Shown one piece after another: positions 17,540 to 24,426 of a stretch of DNA of 25,299 nt (the stretch's first letter is position 1; the number at the start of each line of letters is the position of its first letter). The translations under genes were made by a program, and so were the position numbers. The stretch comes from Sulfuritalea sp. GTDB taxonomy: Bacteria; Pseudomonadota; Gammaproteobacteria; Burkholderiales; Rhodocyclaceae. Under the pieces are notes generated by a model. It saw nothing but the letters and a program-made list of their open reading frames with translations. It was not told the origin of the DNA and ran no database searches. The stretch is taken from contig JAIPCS010000018.1 of assembly GCA_021738105.1 (NCBI GenBank), positions 1-25,299 of the forward strand, read 5' to 3'.

Positions 17540-17553
17540 GGTCAAATTTGACC
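17540..17553. promoter_or_regulatory. 14-bp perfect palindrome upstream of fdhD
   Basis: GGTCAAATTTGACC lies 25 bases before the fdhD ATG, just downstream of the predicted start of transcription. It has a clean operator shape and would block the pad operon if bound. Its core TCAAATTTGA recurs at 18690-18699 before the synthetase operon. It does not fit the FNR consensus. The binding protein is unknown (PaaX-like, GntR or TetR family are possible). Confidence 0.5.
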
Positions 17554-17564
17554 CTACAGTCTTT

Positions 17565-17593
17565 ACGATACACTTCGTAAGCTTTTTAATCAA
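17565..17593 (-). promoter_or_regulatory. Predicted sigma-70 promoter of the fdhD-pad operon
   Basis: On the minus strand TTGATT (17588-17593) and TATCGT (17565-17570) are separated by exactly 17 bases. Each matches its consensus hexamer at four of six positions. Transcription would begin near 17558, about 44 bases before the fdhD ATG. The -10 element overlaps the GATACA arm of the adjacent inverted repeat and the dyad TTACGA-N6-TCGTAA (17563-17580), so a repressor there would block it. Confidence 0.45.
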
Positions 17594-17605
17594 TACTTTT
17601 GTATC
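17567..17605. promoter_or_regulatory. Candidate PaaX-like operator, copy 1 (GATACA-N27-TGTATC)
   Basis: GATACA (17567-17572) and TGTATC (17600-17605) form a perfect inverted repeat of hexamers 27 bases apart in the divergent fdhD/paaX region. The same pair with 26-base spacing is found before the synthetase gene at 18712-18749. In both copies the left arm is CGATACA and the right arm TTTTGTATC. Widely spaced inverted hexamers are, as I recall, a feature of known PaaX sites (TGATTC/GAATCA type). Binding is inferred. Confidence 0.55.
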
Positions 17606-17735
17606 ACATTAGAGTTGCCTTATACTTCCTGCTACGAGCGGCACGGCAGGCTTCCTGATAAATTCGCAGCTACCGCAATGACACCCAGTCACACCGAAAA
17701 CAGGGCATGGTGCCGAACCTACGTATAGGAATACC

Positions 17736-18683
17736 GTGAAGAGCCGATTTGTCACCCAATGGATCAAGGACTTTCTGGATCAGCACCCGACCCGTGCCAA
17801 CTCGCTGATCATCACCGTATACGGCGACTTCATTGCACCGCACGGTGGCACGGTTTGGCTGGGTAGCTTCATTCGCCTGGTTCAGCCGCTCGGTCTCAAT
17901 GAACGCATGGTTCGCACGAGCGTTTACCGGCTTTCGCAAGAGAAATGGCTGGTTTCAGAGCAACTGGGACGCAAGAGCTATTACAGTCTGACCACGTCCG
18001 GACGCCGTCGCTTCGAGCATGCGTACCGCAGAATCTACTTTGCACCGCAGGATCTATGGACCGGAGAGTGGCAACTGGTGATGATCCCGACCTCGCTCAC
18101 CGGTGCACTGCGCGACTCCTTACGCAAGGATCTGGCATGGGCCGGATACGGAACGCTGGCTTCCGGGATTCTGGCTCATCCTTCCGGAAACACGGATGCT
18201 CTTCTCGACATACTGCAGGAAACCGGCGCCCACGACAAAGTCGTTGCGATGAAAGCCGTCAATATCAGCTCCCTAAGCAGCAAACCGTTACAGGAACTGG
18301 TCCATGACTGTTGGAATCTTGACGCACTTTCGGCCAAGTATCTGGAGTTCATCGATCTGTTCCGGCCCGTGCTGCGCACCATGCGAGCTGCCCAAAATCT
18401 CGATCCGGAGCAGTGTTTTCTGGTCCAGACACTGCTGATGCATGCCTTCCGCCGCGCTCTGCTGAACGACCCGCAACTGCCCTCCCAGTTGCTGCCGGGC
18501 AACTGGAGCGGTGGTATTGCGCGCCAACTTTGTCGTGAGCTGTACAGCATCACGTATCCGTATGCTCAAAAGCACCTTCTCTCAGTCTGCGAGACTGCAA
18601 ATGGACCACTTCCACCCGCCGCCGAATACTTTTATGAGCGATTCGGCGGGCTGACCAGCCCTGAAATCACCGGCAAACATTGA
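17736..18683 (+). CDS. paaX: PaaX-family transcriptional repressor
   Basis: PaaX proteins repress phenylacetate genes and release DNA when they bind phenylacetyl-CoA. The 315-residue product has the usual family length. It has an N-terminal winged helix (about residues 15-85, including NERMVRTSVYRLSQEKWLV), the central PaaX domain starting near WTGEWQLVMIP, and a C-terminal domain. The start is GTG 17736 with AGGA six bases upstream. It is divergent from fdhD-pad. A GATACA-N27-TGTATC repeat in the shared region, repeated before the next gene, suggests it controls itself, the pad operon and the synthetase operon. The usual ligand of the family, phenylacetyl-CoA, is an intermediate of the neighbouring pathway. 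Its actual targets are inferred. Confidence 0.88.
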   Translation: MKSRFVTQWIKDFLDQHPTRANSLIITVYGDFIAPHGGTVWLGSFIRLVQPLGLNERMVRTSVYRLSQEKWLVSEQLGRKSYYSLTTSGRRRFEHAYRRIYFAPQDLWTGEWQLVMIPTSLTGALRDSLRKDLAWAGYGTLASGILAHPSGNTDALLDILQETGAHDKVVAMKAVNISSLSSKPLQELVHDCWNLDALSAKYLEFIDLFRPVLRTMRAAQNLDPEQCFLVQTLLMHAFRRALLNDPQLPSQLLPGNWSGGIARQLCRELYSITYPYAQKHLLSVCETANGPLPPAAEYFYERFGGLTSPEITGKH

Positions 18684-18693
18684 TCAAGATCAA
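18680..18693. promoter_or_regulatory. FNR/ANR-type box 1 upstream of the synthetase operon
   Basis: TTGAT-CAAG-ATCAA is a perfect match to the FNR consensus TTGAT-N4-ATCAA. It overlaps the stop codon of the paaX-like gene. Its centre lies 16 bases before that of box 2 and about 78 bases before the predicted transcription start. Confidence 0.75.
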
Positions 18694-18695
18694 AT

Positions 18696-18709
18696 TTGAT
18701 GGATATCAA
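18696..18709. promoter_or_regulatory. FNR/ANR-type box 2 upstream of the synthetase operon
   Basis: TTGAT-GGAT-ATCAA is a second perfect FNR consensus match, two bases after the first. It is centred about 62 bases before the predicted start site, a classic class I activation position. Activation under low oxygen by an FNR, ANR or AcpR-like regulator is expected. Confidence 0.78.
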
Positions 18710-18711
18710 CC

Positions 18712-18749
18712 GATACATATTTGATATTTTTTTGAATTAGTTTTGTATC
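18712..18749. promoter_or_regulatory. Candidate PaaX-like operator, copy 2 (GATACA-N26-TGTATC)
   Basis: GATACA (18712-18717) and TGTATC (18744-18749) repeat the arrangement seen at 17567-17605. The repeat spans the predicted -35 element and most of the spacer of the synthetase promoter, so a bound repressor would block polymerase. It lies directly downstream of the two FNR boxes, which gives an activator-plus-repressor layout. Confidence 0.58.
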
Positions 18750-18758
18750 TGTTATAGT
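18731..18758 (+). promoter_or_regulatory. Predicted promoter of the synthetase-thioesterase operon
   Basis: TTTGAA (18731-18736) and TATAGT (18753-18758) are 16 bases apart, with expected start near 18765, 45 bases before the chosen ATG. The -35 match is moderate, as is usual for activator-dependent promoters. Confidence 0.5.
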
Positions 18759-18809
18759 TCTCCCCCGAACTCACCCGATCCATTGGGTAACGCCACGGGA
18801 GTCAATGCT

Positions 18810-20918
18810 ATGCAGTGCACGTCAAAAACCGGAAGCAACGCTACAGCACCCGAACTCAAAGCGCTGGACCTGTTCCGTCAGGCTGCCGCTGACGGGCGCA
18901 GCAAGCTGAACCCGGCGGAGCTGAATCTCCTGCTTTCCAGATTGGGGATAAGGCTGGTGCAGGAGAAAACGACTGCCGAAGACTTGTTCGCAGTCGATCT
19001 ACGTGTCAGTTTGAACAACACCCGCGAGTTCGGCCTGGTGCTCAGCGCCGGCATGGGCGGTGCGGACGCCGAGCTTGACGAGAGCAATTTCAGTAAAGAC
19101 CGGGCATCGGTTTACGCCGCTGCGACACTGACCGATGCGGACAATTTTTTTGATCTGTTCAAGCGCACGCTGGCCTATCAGAAAATCGCAGCAATCGCCG
19201 AGAGACGCGGCGTGTCCCCTCCCGACCTCCAACTCAAAACCTGTTTCGCACAGCTGTTGACTTTGGCAGTCAGCCAGTCTCAAGACAAACCAAGCCCTAC
19301 TTTCGTCCTGCAAAGCCTGGAGCTGAATCCGGCCTTCATCGGCGAATGCCTGACTGCCCAGGTCGCGGAGTGCGAGTTCGCCTTGCCACCGGCCGGGCGC
19401 CTGCCCCGCCCCATCCACAAAATTGAAAAACTGATTCATCCGGGCTCAATAGGCGTCATAGGAGTCTCGGCCAGCAACATGAATTTCGGCCGGATCATTT
19501 TGCGAAATTTGTTGGGTAGTGGCTACAGCAAGGAACAAATGACCATCATTCGTCCCGGTGAAACGGAAATTGACGGTGTCAAATGCGCTGAAAGTCTGAA
19601 GGCTCTTGAACACAAGCTCGACCTTCTGATCGTGGCCGTGGCCGCAAGCGCGGTCTACGAGCTGGTCGACGAAATCATTGAAACCGACTCGGTCGAATCG
19701 GTCATGTTGATCCCAGGCAGTCTTGGAGAAACCAAGGCCAGCCGCGAACCCGCTGCCGCATTGGCTGAACGCATCAACGCGGCCCACGGCAAGCCCGATG
19801 GTGGTCCGATTTTTCTGGGCGCCAATTGCCTGGGTGTGGTTTCGCATCCAGGCAACTACGACTCCTGGTTTATTCCGCTCGAACGCTTACCGAAGCCAAA
19901 GAAGAAGCCGGAAAGAAATTCAGTCATGCTGAGTCAAAGCGGCGCCTTCATGATCACCCGTTTGAGTCAGAACCCATGGCTGGACCCCCGCTACATGCTT
20001 GCGCTGGGCAACCAGACCGATCTGACCCACGGCGATATGCTCAGTTATTTTGCGGATCTTCCGGAGATCGAGACAGTCGGCGTCTATATCGAAGGGTTCA
20101 AGGATGGCGACGGTCTTGATTTTGCAAAGGCCGTACGTAAAGCAGTGCTTAATGGAAAGCAGGTCGTGGTTTACAAATCCGGCAAAACCGCTCCAGGAAT
20201 GGGCGGTGTCATGGGCCATACCGCATCGATAGCCGGTGGCCCGATCTTGTTTGATTCTGTCATACGACAAGCGGGCGCGATCGTCGCCGAAGACTTCAAC
20301 AGCTTTGACGATTTGTTCTACATGGCCGGAGCACTGCACCAGAAGACAATAGCAGGCAATCGCCTGGGTGCGATCAGTGGTGCGGGTTTCGAAGCAGTGG
20401 GCATGGCCGACTCGATTGAAGCGAATAGCTTTGCGATGGAAATGGGGACGCTGAGTCCCGCAACAGTCGAGAGACTCGAAGAGATTTTGCTTGTCAAGAA
20501 ACTCAATGCCCTGGTGGAAGTCAGAAACCCGATAGACATCAACCCGGGCGCAGATGACGAGGCCCATCTGCAAATCGTCGAAGCCTTCCTCCAGGACGTC
20601 AACATAGACGCGGTCGTGGTCGGGCTCGACCCGACCGCACCCTCCGTTCGCGCTTTGGGGCAGGGCAAACTGAGGCCCGGCTTTGACATCACCGATCCGA
20701 AAAGCTCCGTGCATCTGATGCCTCCCCTGGTGAACCGCAATACAAAGCCGGTAATCGGTATTGTTGACGGCGGACATCTTTACGACGCCATGTGTGCAGG
20801 CTTGATGGATCAAGGCGTTTGCGTATTTCGCAACTGTGCACGAGGCACCAGAACGCTGGTGCGCTACATCGAAGCGCGCCTGTATGCGGATACGCTCAGA
20901 GAGCCGAAAAATTGTTGA
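18810..20918 (+). CDS. Atypical acyl-CoA synthetase of the NDP-forming superfamily, degenerate ATP-grasp at N-terminus
   Basis: Related enzymes join acids to CoA through a phosphohistidine and an acyl phosphate. From ATG 18810 (GGGAG upstream; TTG 18783 is less likely) it has 702 residues. Residues 205-330 form a CoA-binding Rossmann domain (PGSIGVIGVSASNMNFGR). Residues 335-500 form the first ligase domain with LGANCLG, SQSGAF and the catalytic-type H470 in MGHTASIAGG. Residues 515-690 form the second. Residues 35-180 look like an ATP-grasp domain in which a start (LNPAELNLLLSRLGI) is followed closely by the late segment (REFGLVLSAGMGG, LELNP). The part with the nucleotide-binding lysine and the HKSDVGG-like motif seems absent. 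The ATP-grasp remnant comes first, not last. Substrate is unknown; regulation points to phenylacetate metabolism. Confidence 0.8.
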   Translation: MQCTSKTGSNATAPELKALDLFRQAAADGRSKLNPAELNLLLSRLGIRLVQEKTTAEDLFAVDLRVSLNNTREFGLVLSAGMGGADAELDESNFSKDRASVYAAATLTDADNFFDLFKRTLAYQKIAAIAERRGVSPPDLQLKTCFAQLLTLAVSQSQDKPSPTFVLQSLELNPAFIGECLTAQVAECEFALPPAGRLPRPIHKIEKLIHPGSIGVIGVSASNMNFGRIILRNLLGSGYSKEQMTIIRPGETEIDGVKCAESLKALEHKLDLLIVAVAASAVYELVDEIIETDSVESVMLIPGSLGETKASREPAAALAERINAAHGKPDGGPIFLGANCLGVVSHPGNYDSWFIPLERLPKPKKKPERNSVMLSQSGAFMITRLSQNPWLDPRYMLALGNQTDLTHGDMLSYFADLPEIETVGVYIEGFKDGDGLDFAKAVRKAVLNGKQVVVYKSGKTAPGMGGVMGHTASIAGGPILFDSVIRQAGAIVAEDFNSFDDLFYMAGALHQKTIAGNRLGAISGAGFEAVGMADSIEANSFAMEMGTLSPATVERLEEILLVKKLNALVEVRNPIDINPGADDEAHLQIVEAFLQDVNIDAVVVGLDPTAPSVRALGQGKLRPGFDITDPKSSVHLMPPLVNRNTKPVIGIVDGGHLYDAMCAGLMDQGVCVFRNCARGTRTLVRYIEARLYADTLREPKNC

Positions 20919-20992
20919 AATCCAGTACATAGACAAACCGAACGCGTGCATTCAGCCTTTAACGAAAAAACCACATCAATCGAGGACACATC

Positions 20993-21394
20993 ATGAGCGA
21001 AACATTACAAGCAGGACTCACCGCCACCCGTCACGTTGACATCGACCGCGACAAGACCATCAGCTTCATGGGTGACGAGTGCAGGGTTTACTCCACACCC
21101 AATCTGCTCTATGACATCGAAATGGCCTGCCGCGACTTGCTGCTGGCACATATCGAACCGGGTAAGGATTCGGTCGGCACCCGGGTTGAACTGGACCACG
21201 TCGGCGCCACACTGATGGGCATGTGGGTGGATGTCACGGTCACGCTTACCGAAGTCAACGGCCCGGCCGTTTCTTTCGAGTTCTCCGCACGTGATTCGGT
21301 CGAAGAAGTCGCTCGAGGCAAACACAATCGATTTATCGTTGGCATCGAGAAGACAGCGCAGAGGCTCAAGGCAAAGCTTGCCAAAGCGGGCTGA
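20993..21394 (+). CDS. FlK-like hotdog acyl-CoA thioesterase
   Basis: This is a small hotdog-fold protein of 133 residues resembling fluoroacetyl-CoA thioesterase FlK and its relatives, which hydrolyse short or aromatic acyl-CoA esters. The putative catalytic set is T35 (YSTPNLL), E43 (DIEMACRD) and H69 (ELDHVGATLMG), in the same order as the FlK triad Thr-Glu-His. The start ATG has GAGG with a 7-base spacer. It lies 74 bases after the synthetase gene on the same strand and is probably in its operon. It may release CoA from dead-end thioesters or protect the CoA pool. The true substrate is unknown, and a binding-only role is possible. Confidence 0.82.
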   Translation: MSETLQAGLTATRHVDIDRDKTISFMGDECRVYSTPNLLYDIEMACRDLLLAHIEPGKDSVGTRVELDHVGATLMGMWVDVTVTLTEVNGPAVSFEFSARDSVEEVARGKHNRFIVGIEKTAQRLKAKLAKAG

Positions 21395-21423
21395 AAGACG
21401 GCAAAAGTTGGGCTACCGGATAG

Positions 21424-21442
21424 TTCCGGACTATTTCCGGAA
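21424..21442. other. Hairpin after the thioesterase gene
   Basis: The arms TTCCGGA (21424-21430) and TCCGGAA (21436-21442) give a 7-bp stem with a 5-base loop, 30 bases after the thioesterase stop. No U-run follows, so it may be a 3'-end stability element rather than an intrinsic terminator. Confidence 0.35.
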
Positions 21443-21464
21443 AACTCGGCGCTGGTGAAACGGC
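21441..21464 (-). repeat. 24-bp repeat, copy B (thioesterase-GGDEF gap)
   Basis: This copy matches 11402-11425 at 23 of 24 positions. Read on the minus strand from 21480 (TTG), it encodes FADSCRFTSAEF, which resembles SADSRVTSAEF of the padF-padG micro-ORF. Here the frame opposes the neighbouring genes and runs into the antisense of the thioesterase gene, so it is more likely a fragment than a gene. Confidence 0.55.
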
Positions 21465-21567
21465 AGGAATCGGCAAACAATCAATAGGACAAAAGCAGGA
21501 ATAGAAATTTACTAAGTAGATCAAGTGATTAAGCGTTTGCGCCCGTCTGCAATACAATGCTCGGGCC

Positions 21568-23034
21568 ATGATTGAACACCGTATTTTTGACCGCCGTCGC
21601 CTGTTGCTTATCCTGAGCCTGTTGCTGCTGGCCGGATTTTTCGCGACCACACTGTTTGGATATTTCGTTTCGAAACAAGCAATTCACGACGCCATCGTCG
21701 GTCAGGATCTGCCACTCACAGCGAGCAATATCTACTCGGAAATCCAGAAGGATCTGGTCCGACCGGTGCTGATTTCATCAACAATGGCGCAAGACACGTT
21801 TTTGCGTGATTGGGTGCTGAAGGGCGAACGCAACGTTGAAGAACTGGCGCGCTATCTGCGCGAAGTCAAAAAGCGCTACGGCGCCTTCAGCAGCTTTTTC
21901 GTCTCCGACAAGAGCGCTATTTATTACACCGGTGAAGGCGTTCTCAAGCGGGTTTCCGAAAAGGAACCTCGCGATGCCTGGTACTTCCGGGTGCGCGACA
22001 TGAAAGAGGATTATGAAACCAACGTTGACCCTGATCTGGCAAATGCCGACGCACTGACCATTTTCATCAACTATCGTGTCTACGATTTTTCCGGAAACTA
22101 CATCGGCGCGACGGGCATAGGACTCACTGTGGATGCGGTACGTCGCCTGATTACTGAGTATCAACAACGCTTCCAACGTACCATCTATTTCGTCGACACC
22201 CAAGGCAAGGTAGTGCTTTTCGGCAATCAGACCGGCCTCCCATCGGATTTGCGCAGCAGCCCTGGGCTGGGCCCGCTTGTCGACCAGATTCTCCAGAAGA
22301 AAGTCGGTTCTTACCAATTTGAGGCCCACGGTGCCAACCACATCCTGCACGTAAATTACCTGCCCGAGCTAAAGTGGTATCTGTTCGTCGAGCAAAATGA
22401 AGACGCAGCGCTCGCTGGCGTCCGCCAAACCCTGTATTTCAATCTGGCGATCAGTCTTGCAGTAACCCTGATTGTGTTGCTTCTGGCTCATCAGGTTCTG
22501 TCCAGATATCAGCGCGGCATAGAAGAAATGGCCGCAACGGACAAGCTCACAGGCTTGCTCAACCGACATGCTTTTACCATTCTCATCGACAAGCTATTGG
22601 CTGAGCACAGACGTGCACCACAACCGATTTCCATGTTGCTCTGCGACATCGACCATTTCAAGAGTGTCAATGATCAACACGGTCATTTGGTCGGTGACCA
22701 GGTGTTGGGCGAAGCAGCAAAGCTGTTGGCGGGAGGCTTGCGAGAATCGGATCTTGCGGTGCGCTGGGGCGGGGAAGAGTTCCTTCTGGTACTGAGGAAC
22801 TGCGATTCTGCCGAAGCCATACGCATTGCAGAAAATCTCAGACAAAAAATATCAACAGCACCCTTCGATTTGAATGGTCTCCGCATACCCGTGACCATAA
22901 GCATTGGGGTCAGTGAATATGCCGATTCCGAGTCTCCCGATCAGACAGTCGACCGAGCCGACTTCGCTCTGTATACCGCCAAGATTTCCGGACGCAATCG
23001 CGTGGAACCTGCGCAGGTACAAGAGACTACCTGA
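21568..23034 (+). CDS. Membrane diguanylate cyclase with periplasmic dCache sensor
   Basis: It makes cyclic di-GMP from two GTP. The 488-residue protein has a membrane segment at about 12-34, a periplasmic double-Cache domain at about 40-280 (with DAWYFRVRDMKEDYETNVDPD and GNYIGATGIGLTVDAV), a second membrane segment at about 290-310 and a C-terminal GGDEF domain. The active motif GGEEF is at 401-405, and the inhibitory-site motif RxxD (RESD, 392-395) is present five residues before it, so it should be active and feedback-controlled. The start ATG 21568 lacks a strong ribosome binding site. The domain probably senses a small extracellular ligand. It may belong with the aromatic genes, but nothing in the sequence proves that. 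Confidence 0.92.
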   Translation: MIEHRIFDRRRLLLILSLLLLAGFFATTLFGYFVSKQAIHDAIVGQDLPLTASNIYSEIQKDLVRPVLISSTMAQDTFLRDWVLKGERNVEELARYLREVKKRYGAFSSFFVSDKSAIYYTGEGVLKRVSEKEPRDAWYFRVRDMKEDYETNVDPDLANADALTIFINYRVYDFSGNYIGATGIGLTVDAVRRLITEYQQRFQRTIYFVDTQGKVVLFGNQTGLPSDLRSSPGLGPLVDQILQKKVGSYQFEAHGANHILHVNYLPELKWYLFVEQNEDAALAGVRQTLYFNLAISLAVTLIVLLLAHQVLSRYQRGIEEMAATDKLTGLLNRHAFTILIDKLLAEHRRAPQPISMLLCDIDHFKSVNDQHGHLVGDQVLGEAAKLLAGGLRESDLAVRWGGEEFLLVLRNCDSAEAIRIAENLRQKISTAPFDLNGLRIPVTISIGVSEYADSESPDQTVDRADFALYTAKISGRNRVEPAQVQETT

Positions 23035-23092
23035 TCCCTTCAAAGCAGCCCGGGAAAGCAAGCTTTCATGGCAGGTACACTTGGGGAAACAG

Positions 23093-23602
23093 CTACTCGG
23101 ACAACTCTTCCACAAATCCAAAGCGCCGAAAGTCACGCACTCGCATGGGATATAGCACGCCGTCAAGGTGGTCGCATTCGTGCTGCACCACCCGGGCATG
23201 GAATCCGTTGACCGTGCGCTCTATCGCTTCCCCATTTTCGTTCCTGCCGCTGTAGCGCAATCGACTCCAACGCGGCACCCAGCCGCGCAAGCCAGGAACG
23301 GAAAGACAGCCTTCCCAGCCGGATTCCTCTTCGTCCGATAGTGGTATCAATTCCGGGTTGATCAATACGGTATCAGGTATCTCGGGCGCATCGGGATAGC
23401 GGGGATTGGACGCGCCTCCGAAAATTACCACGCGCAGATCGACTCCAATCTGCGGCGCCGCGAGTCCGGCACCATCAAGATGCGCCATAGTGTCGCGCAT
23501 ATCGTTCAACAATGCCGTTAGACCCGGTGTGCCGAACTCTGCCACCGGCTGTGCCACACGCAGCAAGCGCGGATCTCCCATGCGAAGTACTTCGCGAATC
23601 AC
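23093..23602 (-). CDS. def: Peptide deformylase
   Basis: It removes the formyl group from the N-terminal methionine of new proteins. All three family motifs are intact in the 169-residue protein: GAGLAAPQ at 44-51, EGCLSVP at 97-103 (metal ligand C99) and HECDH at 141-145 (two His ligands and the catalytic Glu). The GTG start at 23602 overlaps the stop of the phosphorylase gene (GTGA at 23599-23602), so it is translationally coupled. ATG 23581 is a later alternative but would cut the conserved [14 protein letters not shown]-terminus. It is not linked to fmt here, so it may be an additional copy. Confidence 0.95.
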   Translation of the reverse strand: MIREVLRMGDPRLLRVAQPVAEFGTPGLTALLNDMRDTMAHLDGAGLAAPQIGVDLRVVIFGGASNPRYPDAPEIPDTVLINPELIPLSDEEESGWEGCLSVPGLRGWVPRWSRLRYSGRNENGEAIERTVNGFHARVVQHECDHLDGVLYPMRVRDFRRFGFVEELSE

Positions 23603-24336
23603 TTTTCGCAGACTCCTTCAATAATGCGTCGCACTCTCACCATGGCCAAATGCAGGGCGGCCTCGAGGGTGTCAAACTTGATTCCATGAGTGGAATCTGC
23701 CCTGCCTGCCGCCCAGTTGGATACTACACACAGCGCCGCATACGGCAGTTCAAGCTCTCTCGCCAGCCCGGCCTCGGGCATGCCGGTCATGCCGACAATA
23801 TCCGCACCGTCCCGCTCCAGTCGATCAATTTCTGCCGCTGTTTCCAGACGTGGGCCCTGAGTGGTGGCATATACCGCTCCATCAATCACGTCCTCACCTA
23901 CGTTTCTGGAAACATCCAGCAAAAGCTTGCGCAGTTTCGAGTCGTAGGGTTCGGTGAAATCGACATGTATCACCGGACCGTCCCCTCCTGACTGAAAAGT
24001 CATCTCGCGCGCCCATGTGTAGTCGATGATTTGATGTGGCGCGACCAGTGTGCCGGGACCGAGATCGTTACGGATACCTCCAACCGAAGCAACCGAAATG
24101 ACTTGCGTCACTCCGGAAATTTTCAGTGCATGAATATTTGCACGGTAGTTGACCAAGTGTGGCGGGATGGTGTGCCCATGTCCGTGGCGGGCCACAAAAA
24201 CCACTTCCTGGCAGCCGATTCGACCGAAAGTGAGCGGACCGGATGGTTCGCCATAGGGGGTACGCACCACTTCACGATGCGAAACGTCAAGGATTACCAA
24301 CTGTGTCAAGCCGCTGCCGCCTATGATGCCGAGCAT
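23599..24336 (-). CDS. MTAP-family phosphorylase, probably S-methyl-5'-thioinosine phosphorylase
   Basis: It cleaves a purine nucleoside with phosphate in the methylthioadenosine salvage route. The 245-residue protein has the family features GIIGGSG (3-9), [18 protein letters not shown] (50-67) and GMTGMPE (182-188). The base-binding segment is SNWAAG (206-211), with Asn where methylthioadenosine phosphorylases carry Asp. This favours 6-oxopurines, so methylthioinosine or a related nucleoside is more likely than methylthioadenosine. The start ATG 24336 has AGGGGA upstream. It is divergent from typA and overlaps def. Substrate choice is inferred from one motif. Confidence 0.85.
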   Translation of the reverse strand: MLGIIGGSGLTQLVILDVSHREVVRTPYGEPSGPLTFGRIGCQEVVFVARHGHGHTIPPHLVNYRANIHALKISGVTQVISVASVGGIRNDLGPGTLVAPHQIIDYTWAREMTFQSGGDGPVIHVDFTEPYDSKLRKLLLDVSRNVGEDVIDGAVYATTQGPRLETAAEIDRLERDGADIVGMTGMPEAGLARELELPYAALCVVSNWAAGRADSTHGIKFDTLEAALHLAMVRVRRIIEGVCEK

Positions 24337-24381
24337 AAAAAATCCCCTGAAAATTCAATCGGAACGGAAACCCCTGCGTGA

Positions 24382-24387
24382 TAGAAT
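24382..24387 (+). promoter_or_regulatory. Possible -10 element of the typA promoter
   Basis: TAGAAT is a good -10 hexamer 39 bases before the typA ATG, but no convincing -35 box is found 16-18 bases upstream. Confidence 0.3.
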
Positions 24388-24426
24388 ATGCGGTTTTTCC
24401 GCACCGCACCAACGCCAATCACCTCT

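Noticed and set aside
19920..20951. 343-codon open frame on the minus strand opposite the synthetase
   Set aside because: It is fully antisense to conserved ligase domains, with low-complexity Cys/His-rich translation. It is a shadow frame.
21553..21558. TACAAT as the -10 of a promoter for the GGDEF gene
   Set aside because: It has no -35 element at acceptable spacing and is only ten bases from the ATG.
23035..23092. Possible terminator between the GGDEF gene and def
   Set aside because: Only a 5-bp GAAAG/CTTTC stem without a U-run is seen.
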